Below are positions 42,587 to 50,119 of a stretch of 64,000 nucleotides of DNA, in pieces. The position numbers were made by a program, and so were the translations under genes. Within the stretch, counting starts at the first letter, position 1. Every line of letters starts with the position of its first letter. Where the stretch lies: contig CACZIO010000002.1 of assembly GCA_902781215.1 (NCBI GenBank), forward strand, positions 1-64,000, read 5' to 3'. This DNA is from an uncultured Lachnospiraceae bacterium (GTDB lineage: Bacteria; Bacillota; Clostridia; Lachnospirales; Lachnospiraceae). Under the pieces are notes generated by a model. It had not been told where the DNA came from and did not search any database. It worked only from the letters and a program-made list of their open reading frames with translations.

Positions 42587-43846
42587 ATGAGTTTAAATGA
42601 TACCCCCTCCGGGGAGCGGATCCACATCGGATTTTTTGGCCGCAGGAACGCGGGAAAATCGAGTATTGTCAATGCAGTGACTGGCCAGGATCTGGCCGTC
42701 GTCTCGCAGGTCGCGGGCACGACGACAGACCCCGTGCGCAAGGCCATGGAGCTGCTGCCCCTGGGGCCGGTCCTGATCATTGATACGCCCGGCTTCGATG
42801 ATGAGGGCGCGCTCGGTGAGCTCCGTGTACAGAAGACCAAGAAGATCCTGGGAGAGACGGACATCGCCATCCTCGTTGTGGACGGCAGCCGGGGGCTCTG
42901 TACCTGCGACAGGGAGCTTCTGGATCTTTTTGCCGAGAAAAAGATTCCCTGCATCCTGGCAGAGAACAAGATTGACCTGGTGAGAAGTCAGGAATCCGCT
43001 CCGGCGTCGAAGACGGAAACGGAAAGGGTTCCCGATTCCGTTCAGTTCCATGTCCGCGCCAGCGCGAAGACCGGCGAGGGGATTCAGGAACTCAAGGAGA
43101 AGATTGGAGACCTCTACCGGGCCTGGAAGGCGGGCCAGGGGGCGGAGCCCAGGCTGGTCTCAGACCTCCTGCAGCCCGGAGACCTGGTCATCCTGGTCAT
43201 CCCGATCGACAAGGCGGCGCCCAAGGGACGCCTCATCCTGCCCCAGCAGCAGGTCATCCGCGATATACTGGACGCCGGCTGCAGTGTGCTCTGTACACAG
43301 ACGGAGGGCGTCACCAGGACCCTGGAGGGCTTGCGCACACCGCCGGCCATGGTCATCACCGACAGCCAAGCCTTCGCGGAAGTGCAGAAGGCTGTTCCGG
43401 AGAGCATACCGCTCACGTCCTTCTCCATCCTCATGGCCCGTTACAAGGGCTTTCTGGAGACAGCGGCCCTGGGCGCGGCCCACATCGACCGCCTGCAGGA
43501 CGGTGACCGGGTCCTCATCGCGGAGGGCTGCACCCACCACCGCCAGTGCGACGACATCGGGACGGTCAAGCTCCCCTGCTGGCTCCGCGCCCGAACAGGC
43601 AGGGAAATCGTGATCGAGACGTCCTCCGGTACCGGCTTTCCGGAAGACCTGACGAAATACGCGCTGGTCATCCACTGCGGTGGATGCATGCTCAACGCCC
43701 GCGAGATGCAGAGCCGGATCGGCCGGGCTGTCGCCCAGAATGTGCCTGTTACCAACTACGGCACCGCCATCGCCTTCATGAACGGAATCCTGCAGCGCAG
43801 CGTCGCCATGTTCCCGGATTTGGCCCGGAAGCTGTCAGAGGTGTGA
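42587..43846 (+). CDS. hydF: [FeFe]-hydrogenase H-cluster maturation GTPase HydF
   Basis: Scaffold that builds and delivers the [2Fe] subcluster to HydA. GTPase motifs GRRNAGKSS (18-26), DTPGFDDEG and NKIDL. The C-terminal cluster signature is complete: C315-x-H317, then 46 residues, C364-x2-C367 (EGCTHHRQ...HCGGCMLN), which fits CxHx(46-53)CxxC. 419 aa, full length. ATG 42587 has CAGGAG upstream; the frame opens at 42551. hydE, hydG and hydA are not in the window. A terminator follows. Confidence 0.96.
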   Translation: MSLNDTPSGERIHIGFFGRRNAGKSSIVNAVTGQDLAVVSQVAGTTTDPVRKAMELLPLGPVLIIDTPGFDDEGALGELRVQKTKKILGETDIAILVVDGSRGLCTCDRELLDLFAEKKIPCILAENKIDLVRSQESAPASKTETERVPDSVQFHVRASAKTGEGIQELKEKIGDLYRAWKAGQGAEPRLVSDLLQPGDLVILVIPIDKAAPKGRLILPQQQVIRDILDAGCSVLCTQTEGVTRTLEGLRTPPAMVITDSQAFAEVQKAVPESIPLTSFSILMARYKGFLETAALGAAHIDRLQDGDRVLIAEGCTHHRQCDDIGTVKLPCWLRARTGREIVIETSSGTGFPEDLTKYALVIHCGGCMLNAREMQSRIGRAVAQNVPVTNYGTAIAFMNGILQRSVAMFPDLARKLSEV

Positions 43847-43871
43847 ACGAATCAGAGAATCAATGGATATA

Positions 43872-43907
43872 AGGTGCCAAAAGGACGGCCCTTTTGACAC
43901 CTCTTTG
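43872..43907 (+). terminator. Terminator after hydF
   Basis: AGGTGCCAAAAGG pairs with CCTTTTGACACCT (one mismatch), short T-rich tail. It would end the nitrogenase-like/hyp/hydF block. Confidence 0.7.
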
Positions 43908-43987
43908 TATGAAAAGTGTTATAGAGAACCGCCCATTTCTACACTTGCAGCATAATACAGAAAAAAAGAGATTCTTACCATCTTTAT

Positions 43988-44015
43988 CGTTACTGACCCC
44001 TTGGGGACAGTAACG
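43988..44015. repeat. Long palindrome (CGTTACTGACCCC...)
   Basis: CGTTACTG-A-CCCC-TT-GGGG-A-CAGTAACG, an almost perfect palindrome without a T-run. It marks the start of the AT-rich island and may be a transposon or element scar. Confidence 0.6.
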
Positions 44016-44080
44016 ACATAAGCCTGGCAATGTGCACAATTTGAAGATGAATGTTTACATTCGGGAAAATGCGTATCTGT

Positions 44081-44128
44081 AAAAAAGAATGCACCACCGT
44101 TGAAATGAAGCGGTCATGCATTCTTTTT
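44081..44128. terminator. Bidirectional terminator
   Basis: AAAAAAGAATGCA (44081-44093) with TGCATTCTTTTT (44117-44128). It would stop the minus-strand kinase gene that ends at 44133 and any plus-strand readthrough. Confidence 0.8.
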
Positions 44129-44132
44129 GATT

Positions 44133-45278
44133 TTACATCCTGTATTCCAGCAGAAGTTTTGCTCTCTTTCGAACCTGTTTCTCAATCAAGGAAATCTCGT
44201 GATCCGGCAGATTATATCGACTGTGCTTTCTGAACTTAAATGTCAGCAAATGCCGCAGCTGCTCTCTGTTTTCATCGTCCATATAAGAAGCAGCAGTTCC
44301 TATAAAATCATCGTACACACAAGGCTGTAATGTCTTTATATAGGTATCCAGCGTTTCTTCTGACTGCATAAAATCCTTGCCTGCATAATTAAACAGCGAA
44401 TTTCCGTGATCGAACAGCGGGGCGGGGGCTGTGATCTGATTGGTCCTGCTGTCGATCAACAGGCCAAAATTGCCATAGTGACGATCTGTGTTGCAAATTA
44501 CAGCATCAAACACCAGCATATCCCGCAATGACTTCTCAAATTCCGGCCCCAGAGAGCGGTAGTATTCCGCAACAGCCTTGATGCCGCCCTTTGTGATCAA
44601 CCTTCCTACCGGTATATACGATGTGTGCTTACCGGTAAACAATTCGCAGGTAGAGCAGAGAATTCCCTTCCATTTTGCAAGTCCATAAGGAATGGCGTTG
44701 ATCTTCATCGCCTGGGCAATCTGCGCAGCATAGAACTCTGCGTACGGTTCATTGCCTGCATTTGACGCGCCGCTGGTGCCCCCTTTATAGAGCATTATTC
44801 GACCGGATATCCGGCGCCAGCACTTTGGCAGCATTCCGTTCGTTGTGAACTCCGGGCTGGACGCCAGCGAATTCCTGATACTGCTGCCATACCCGGTGAA
44901 TGCAATATATGCAAGGATCTGGCTGAACCTGTTTTCATATAAATTGTATTGATCGAACAAGCCTGTAAATCCTTCGTCTACGATCCAGTAACTGTCATTC
45001 AGTGAAAGCCCTTTGCTCACAGAGATAATGCTTATCGGTCTGTTTGCGCTAAGTCCGCATTTGGCAAGAAAGGTCCTGACAAAAGCTCTGTTCCTGGGAA
45101 TGGTTCTTCTCTGGAGCCACTTGCTGATATGTTCTTCAGTTGGGTCACCAAGATCCAAAGGCAGCAAACTGCTCTTTTCCTGATTGAGCCACAGAATTGT
45201 AATATCGGGGTCATTTGAGTCCTCAGAAGCATGGAATCGTATCAGAGGGGTATCAAAGTGTTTAAGGATATAGTTCAT
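44133..45278 (-). CDS. HipA/CtkA-like kinase
   Basis: A 381-aa protein with a HipA-type kinase C-terminus: KGGTSGASNAGNEPYAEFYA as the nucleotide-binding part, VICNTDRHYGNFGLL as the catalytic loop, and PLFDHGNSL as the metal-binding DHG. The N-terminal ~130 residues are not assigned. ATG 45278 is chosen because GAGGAATACT lies just upstream; the frame continues to 45719 without family-like sequence. Base composition is clearly more AT-rich than the neighbours, which suggests recent acquisition. No antitoxin gene was recognised next to it. Confidence 0.78.
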   Translation of the reverse strand: MNYILKHFDTPLIRFHASEDSNDPDITILWLNQEKSSLLPLDLGDPTEEHISKWLQRRTIPRNRAFVRTFLAKCGLSANRPISIISVSKGLSLNDSYWIVDEGFTGLFDQYNLYENRFSQILAYIAFTGYGSSIRNSLASSPEFTTNGMLPKCWRRISGRIMLYKGGTSGASNAGNEPYAEFYAAQIAQAMKINAIPYGLAKWKGILCSTCELFTGKHTSYIPVGRLITKGGIKAVAEYYRSLGPEFEKSLRDMLVFDAVICNTDRHYGNFGLLIDSRTNQITAPAPLFDHGNSLFNYAGKDFMQSEETLDTYIKTLQPCVYDDFIGTAASYMDDENREQLRHLLTFKFRKHSRYNLPDHEISLIEKQVRKRAKLLLEYRM

Positions 45279-45900
45279 AGTATTCCTCGTTTCGGAGTGG
45301 CTGTCAGGCAGATATTCCCTGAAGAGCTCGGGTATGTATGCCTCTCTACGCAGCCGTTTCTTCGCCATTTTGAAGAAAAAAAACACAGTAATAGTATACT
45401 TTGGATGTGCATTATCTTCAACGAATACATTCATATGATTAAAGTATAATTTGTGTGGGGCGTCTATGGGGCACTTTTTTAACAGCATTTTGAAAAAAAT
45501 GGCGGGGACCGTCTTTACAGCCAACATGTGTTTTTCTTTCTTTTTCATCTTTGTCTTTCCTTGTGCTATACTTGAGATGTTTCCGGATCGGTACGGCTGT
45601 TTTTCGGGACGGCTTGGCCCGTGTCGGGAAACGTATATAGTAAAAGCAGTTTCAATAAGCGGTTTCAATACCAATTCTTCGATATCAGTACTTATTGGTC
45701 TGACAGCGGCGGAGTCCATTTATGAAGAACAAATTACCGTTTTCCAAATGAGGAGGCTGAGTACGGATTTCTGGAAAGCCTGATGCAGGTATACGCTGCC
45801 TTACAGGGCGGACCGCAGGAGAGTGCTCAAAATAGGAGCATCCTTTGATTCAGCTAAACGAATACTGACAGAATGGAAGGTAGAGGAATAATTTGATTCT
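45279..45900. other. AT-rich stretch without a supported gene
   Basis: Contains short frames on both strands (plus 45451-45783, and the minus extension of the kinase) with no family-like sequence or SD. Near 45830-45890 a fragment reading GASFDSAKRILTEWKVEE ends in a stop and could be the remnant of a broken gene. Composition matches the kinase gene beside it. Confidence 0.5.
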
Positions 45901-46887
45901 ATGCAATATAAAACATCAAATACGGTTTTTGTTGAAAAAAAGGTCCCGCTGCCGGACGGAAGCAGCTTCCCCGTCCTGACATTTGCGGACTGGGAGGATC
46001 TGCCCGGTCAGCGGCACTGCTTTACGACCCGGGCGGGAGGGGTCTCGGAGGATTATCTGGCCAGCCTGAATTTCCGTCGTGATCCACCCGACTTGATAGA
46101 AACGGAAGCGAATCTGCTTGAAAATTACCGGAGGGCCGCGGGCTTTTTTGATGTCGCGCCGGACCGGATCGTCTGCGCGCAGCAGACTCACACCGCCAAT
46201 GTCCGGATTGTGACGGAGGCGGATGCCGGCAAGGGCGTGACCCGCGAACGCGATTACACAGACGTCGACGGGATCATCACGGACATCCCGGGGCTGGTGC
46301 TCTTCACCTCGCACGCGGACTGTACGCCGCTCTATTTCTATGACCCCGTCCGCAGGGTCATCGCCCTGGCCCACAGCGGCTGGAAGGGGACCGTGGCCAG
46401 GATCGGCGCCGTCACCATCCGCAGGATGCAGGAGGTCTTCGGCTGCAGGCCGCAGGACATCCATGCCGCCATCGGCCCGTCCATCTGCGTCGACTGCTAC
46501 GAGGTCTCTGAGGATGTGGCGGAAGCCTTCCGAGAATGTTTTGGAAGTGGGTCTGTAAACGGCTCTGTAAATGGCCCTGTTAACGGCCCTGTGACTGCCC
46601 CTGGAAATCCATCTGATCTCTCCGGAAGTTCGGCGAAAGGGGAGCTTTCCGGGCCGGAACCGGTGAAGACCACCATCCCCCGCATCCTGTCGCGGGGAAG
46701 GGCACCCGGCAAGTACCAGCTGGACCTCTGGGAGGCCAACGCGTGGATCCTGCGGGAGGCCGGGATTACCCGGGATCACCTGACCGTGACCAATCTCTGC
46801 ACCTGCTGCAACAGCGGTGAGCTCTTTTCCCACCGGGCGACCGGCGGGAAGCGGGGCAATCAGGGGGCCTTTCTCATGATGGAGTAA
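45901..46887 (+). CDS. pgeF: Peptidoglycan-editing factor PgeF / YfiH-family multicopper-oxidase-like (laccase) domain protein
   Basis: The family has purine nucleoside phosphorylase/adenosine deaminase activity and an editing role in peptidoglycan synthesis. The metal site is present: QQTHTANVRIV (first His), TSHADCTPLYFYDP (Cys) and ALAHSGWKGTVARI (second His); the C-terminal NLCTCCNSGELFSHR is typical. 328 aa, longer than the usual ~260-280, because of a repeat insert (VNGSVNGPVNGPVTAPG, about 216-260). The SD is weak (AGAGG about 14 nt upstream). It lies just outside the AT-rich island. Confidence 0.9.
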   Translation: MQYKTSNTVFVEKKVPLPDGSSFPVLTFADWEDLPGQRHCFTTRAGGVSEDYLASLNFRRDPPDLIETEANLLENYRRAAGFFDVAPDRIVCAQQTHTANVRIVTEADAGKGVTRERDYTDVDGIITDIPGLVLFTSHADCTPLYFYDPVRRVIALAHSGWKGTVARIGAVTIRRMQEVFGCRPQDIHAAIGPSICVDCYEVSEDVAEAFRECFGSGSVNGSVNGPVNGPVTAPGNPSDLSGSSAKGELSGPEPVKTTIPRILSRGRAPGKYQLDLWEANAWILREAGITRDHLTVTNLCTCCNSGELFSHRATGGKRGNQGAFLMME

Positions 46888-47274
46888 TGACGGAGCAGCT
46901 GTTGTGTGATCCCACACAGGCGCGGGATCACAATAAGGCGCAAAACATGCCTCCATAAATTACGCCCTTCCTCTCTTTTATTTTCCGGGGAAATGCGTTA
47001 CTATAGTAAAGGATGCCTGCTGAGAAACCCATGGAATGTTTCCGAAAGCAGGAGACTGATCACATAGGAAGGCCGGTTTGATTCGGAATGCCCGGTCATG
47101 AACTGATGAAACCATGAAGGGATCCGATCATCATTCTTTCAGAGATGCCGACCGCGTTCAAGTAAGGAACTGCAGCGTCATCAATTGCATGGTCTGTGCA
47201 GAATCTGCGTATTCTGCCAGGCAGAATGTACAGATGATTTCGCGACAGTCCCTAAGCAGGAATGGAGGAACAAA
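46888..47274. other. Leader region of the acidic membrane protein gene
   Basis: No gene. It contains a 9-bp stem TGTGATCCC/GGGATCACA (46905-46932), a perfect 12-bp palindrome TTACTATAGTAA (46998-47009) whose centre could serve as a -10, and a hairpin CCTGCT...AGCAGG with inner AAAC/GTTT (47016-47052). The transcript start is therefore probably near 47010, giving a leader of ~260 nt. Confidence 0.45.
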
Positions 47275-48012
47275 ATGAGCAAACTGGGCAGATTGTTACT
47301 GGGCAGCACAATTCTTGGCGTTGCGGCGGCAACCGTCTACTATTACCTGGAGGAGACTTCCAAGGACTCGATCTGCGATGCGGACGAGGATATCTTTTCG
47401 GACGAATATGAAGAAGACGAAGACGAGGCAGTGACGAGATCCATCGAGGAGGAGATCGCGCAGGATGAGGCGAAGAAGGCCGACTACGAAGAGACGGCCG
47501 CTCGTGTGAAGGCTGCTGCTTCCAGAACCTACACGACCATCAAAGAGGGCTCCAGCGAGGCCTATACCCGCATCAAGGAGGCGATCGGCCCCCGGGGCGA
47601 GACTGTGCTCGAGGTCGTCGGAGAGACCGCCGGCAGGATGAAGGACGTCTTCGCGGACGGCGCCGTCAAGGTGAAGGAAGCCCTGCAGGAAGAGGAGCCC
47701 GAGGAGGACATCTTCGCAGAGGACTATGTGGAGCCCGCAGAGGACGCTGACCTGGACGAGGCCGAGGCTGAGGCCATCGACGAGGCTGTGACCGAGGAGC
47801 TGGCGGAGGCACCCGAAGCCCCCGAGGCTGCGGAAGCCGCTGAAAAGGCGGAGGAGCCCGCAGCCGCTGAGGAAACACCTGCAGCGGCAGTTGAGGAAGC
47901 TGCCGCAGAGGTCAAAGAGGAGGCCGCCGAGACCGCCGGAGAGATCGCGGAGAAGTTCGAGCAGGCGCCCGACAAGGTCGAGGAACTCTTCAGCGAGGAC
48001 AAGCCCGAATAA
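47275..48012 (+). CDS. Membrane-anchored acidic Ala/Glu-rich protein
   Basis: A 245-aa protein with one N-terminal membrane segment (LLLGSTILGVAAATVYYYL, about 6-24) followed by a very acidic, Ala/Glu/Val-rich body (EAPEAPEAAEAAEKAEEPAA) that is probably disordered or coiled coil; a YtxH-like arrangement. Function unknown. GGAGG precedes ATG 47275; the frame opens at 47185. The 3' end shows a 9-bp tandem at the stop (CCGAATAAG twice). Confidence 0.7.
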   Translation: MSKLGRLLLGSTILGVAAATVYYYLEETSKDSICDADEDIFSDEYEEDEDEAVTRSIEEEIAQDEAKKADYEETAARVKAAASRTYTTIKEGSSEAYTRIKEAIGPRGETVLEVVGETAGRMKDVFADGAVKVKEALQEEEPEEDIFAEDYVEPAEDADLDEAEAEAIDEAVTEELAEAPEAPEAAEAAEKAEEPAAAEETPAAAVEEAAAEVKEEAAETAGEIAEKFEQAPDKVEELFSEDKPE

Positions 48013-48140
48013 GCCGAATAAGAATGAAGCGCTGAAGCCTGGCTTGACGGAAGATCGTTGAACAGGCCGGGGCTGAATCGGCATTATGCTGAACAGACCG
48101 CCGCGCGCGCAGCGCAGGAAAATATTGAAGTCGGAAATGA

Positions 48141-48187
48141 AAAAACTGTATCCGGAACCCGTGAGGGAGCCGGATACAGTTTTTTGT
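48141..48187 (+). terminator. Terminator of the acidic protein gene
   Basis: A 13-bp stem AAACTGTATCCGG/CCGGATACAGTTT with a T-rich tail, ~130 bp after the stop. Confidence 0.9.
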
Positions 48188-48215
48188 TTCGTCGGGACAG
48201 GTTTTCTGCTTAGGG

Positions 48216-48295
48216 AACCACTTGGGACGGTTCTCACCGGTTCTTTTTAAACAAATCGGGACCGTTGAAATCGGCGAGAACCGTCCCTGGTGGTT
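48216..48295. repeat. Palindromic element A beside citrate synthase
   Basis: Two ~24-bp arms, 48216-48239 (AACCACTTGGGACGGTTCTC) and 48272-48295 (GAGAACCGTCCCTGGTGGTT), face each other across 32 bp. Same family as the element at 49947-50004. Confidence 0.8.
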
Positions 48296-48307
48296 TTCTG
48301 GTGTTTT

Positions 48308-49663
48308 TTATCGTCTCTGGTTCATGGGCACGAATTCCTGCGTGCTGCCAACGTACTTGGTGGCGGGACGCATGATGCGGCCGTCGTAGAGCTTGTTCTC
48401 CAGGTTGTGGGCGACCCAGCCCGCGACGCGCGCCGTGGCGAAGAGGGGGGTGTAGAGCTCCTCGGGGATGCCCAGCATGCTGTAGGCAAAGCCGGAGTAG
48501 AGGTCGACGTTGGACGGGATCGCGGTGCCCTTGCGCTCCCGGACGACCTCCTTGACCGTGTCCTCAAAGAGCTTGTAGAAGCTGAACTTGTACATGCAGT
48601 TCTTCTCCTCAGCCAGGTTCCGGCAGAGCTTGCGCAGGATCTCCGCGCGGGGATCGCTGAGGGTGTAGACCGCGTGGCCGAAGCCGTAGACCAGACCGCT
48701 GTGGTCATAGTAGTCGTGATCCAGGATCCGGTTGACGATCGAGCGGATTTTGTCCTTGTCCTGGGTGTAGTCCGTATCGGCGATGACCTGGCGCATCATC
48801 TTGGCGACGGAGATATTGGCGCCGCCGTGCTTGGGGCCCTTGAGGGAGCCGATGGAGGCGCTCAGGGCGGAGTAGATATCTGTTCCCGTGGAACCGACCA
48901 CGACGTTTGTGAAGGTGGAGTTGTTACCGCCGCCGTGGTCCGCGTGGATGAGCAGAATGGCATCGAGGAGATTGGCCTCGTGGTTCGTGAACTTTCCGTC
49001 CGGCCGCAGCATGTAGAGGATGTTCTCGGCCATGGAATAGTCCGGGCGGGGGTAGTGGATGATCAGCGAACTCCGGTCAAAGGAGTGGACCTTGGTGTAG
49101 TAGGCATAGCAGCCTAGGGCCGGGAACTTGGCGATCAGGTTGATCCCCTTGAGGAGATTCTCGTATACCTCGGTCTCATCCGGCGATTCGTCGTAGTTAT
49201 AGAGGGACAGGACGGCGGACTGCAGCTTGTTCATCAGGTTGCGGGCGGGCTTGAGCAGGAGCTCGTTGGCCAGGAAGCTCTCCGGCAGCTCGTAGCGCAT
49301 GGCCAGGCAGTTCTTGAAATTTTCAAACTCCTCCCGATCGGGCAGGTAGCCGAAGAGAAGCAGGAAACAGGTCTCCTCGAAGCCATAGTTTCCCTGCCGG
49401 TTCTGGATGAGATCTTTGATCGAATAACCGCGGTAGAGCAGATCGCCGTCGCAGGGGATGACGTTCCCCTTTTCATCCTTTGTATAGCCCACGACATCCG
49501 AGATCCGGGTGAGGCCGATCCTGACACCGGTCCCGTCGTCGTTCCGCAGGCCTTTTTTGACATTGTATTCGGAAAAAAGCTGATTGGGGATATCTGTATA
49601 ATTGGATGAGCGGCCGAAATAGCGCGCGAGGATACTGTCATCGTTGAAGCGCACATTACTCAT
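48308..49663 (-). CDS. gltA: Citrate synthase
   Basis: Condenses acetyl-CoA and oxaloacetate to citrate. The catalytic motifs are present: HADHGGGNNSTFT, KGPKHGGAN and VYGFGHAVYTLSDPRAEIL. 451 aa, the length of the Firmicutes type rather than the 380-aa form. AGGAGG lies 7 nt before ATG 49663; the frame stays open upstream through the leader. In an anaerobe it probably serves glutamate synthesis, together with pyruvate carboxylase at the end of the window supplying oxaloacetate. It stands alone on the minus strand between two related palindromic elements. Confidence 0.95.
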   Translation of the reverse strand: MSNVRFNDDSILARYFGRSSNYTDIPNQLFSEYNVKKGLRNDDGTGVRIGLTRISDVVGYTKDEKGNVIPCDGDLLYRGYSIKDLIQNRQGNYGFEETCFLLLFGYLPDREEFENFKNCLAMRYELPESFLANELLLKPARNLMNKLQSAVLSLYNYDESPDETEVYENLLKGINLIAKFPALGCYAYYTKVHSFDRSSLIIHYPRPDYSMAENILYMLRPDGKFTNHEANLLDAILLIHADHGGGNNSTFTNVVVGSTGTDIYSALSASIGSLKGPKHGGANISVAKMMRQVIADTDYTQDKDKIRSIVNRILDHDYYDHSGLVYGFGHAVYTLSDPRAEILRKLCRNLAEEKNCMYKFSFYKLFEDTVKEVVRERKGTAIPSNVDLYSGFAYSMLGIPEELYTPLFATARVAGWVAHNLENKLYDGRIMRPATKYVGSTQEFVPMNQRR

Positions 49664-49865
49664 GGGTTGACCTCCTGTTCCACACCTGCACATGCACTGC
49701 AGACCGTGACCTGTTTGCCGGGACAGCCAAAAAGGCATGACCGGGTCTCCTGTTGAAAGACTTGGAACAGGTCTTCGTACAATGGTCCTGCTGTGATCAG
49801 ACAGGTGTTGTCTGCACATGCGGGCATTTCGCACACATGTATACAAAAATGCATTTGATTGTTCG

Positions 49866-49893
49866 ATTATACCATTTTCATGGAAAAAGTCTA
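49866..49893 (-). promoter_or_regulatory. gltA promoter
   Basis: Read on the minus strand: TAGACT, a 16-nt spacer, TATAAT (plus-strand 49888-49893 and 49866-49871). The leader to the start codon would be ~195 nt, with no known element recognised in it. Confidence 0.65.
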
Positions 49894-49946
49894 CTATAAA
49901 TATGCGAAAAAATGATAAGGCTGCAAGTGAAAACAATTGGGACGGG

Positions 49947-50004
49947 AACCAATTGAGACGGTTCTCCCGGTATAAAAGACCAGGGAGAACCGTCCCTGGT
50001 GGTT
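49947..50004. repeat. Palindromic element B beside citrate synthase
   Basis: Arms 49947-49970 (AACCAATTGAGACGGTTCTC) and 49980-50004 (GAGAACCGTCCCTGGTGGTT). The outer sequence also holds a short tandem of CAATTGGGACGG. Confidence 0.8.
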
Positions 50005-50119
50005 TCGCGCCCCTCTGGCGCCGACATCATGCTATAATAAGTACAGTGTAGACTTCATACGAACGATGCGCGCATGAGCCCGTCGTCAAATCTGTGGGAA
50101 AAAGACCGGGAGGTATGTG

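Noticed and set aside
43894..43922. TTGACA-17-TGTTAT promoter after hydF
   Set aside because: The pair overlaps the hydF terminator stem and no plus-strand gene follows within 1.9 kb.
45451..45783. 110-aa plus-strand frame in the AT-rich island
   Set aside because: No SD, no family-like sequence, mixed hydrophobic and random composition. Treated as non-coding.
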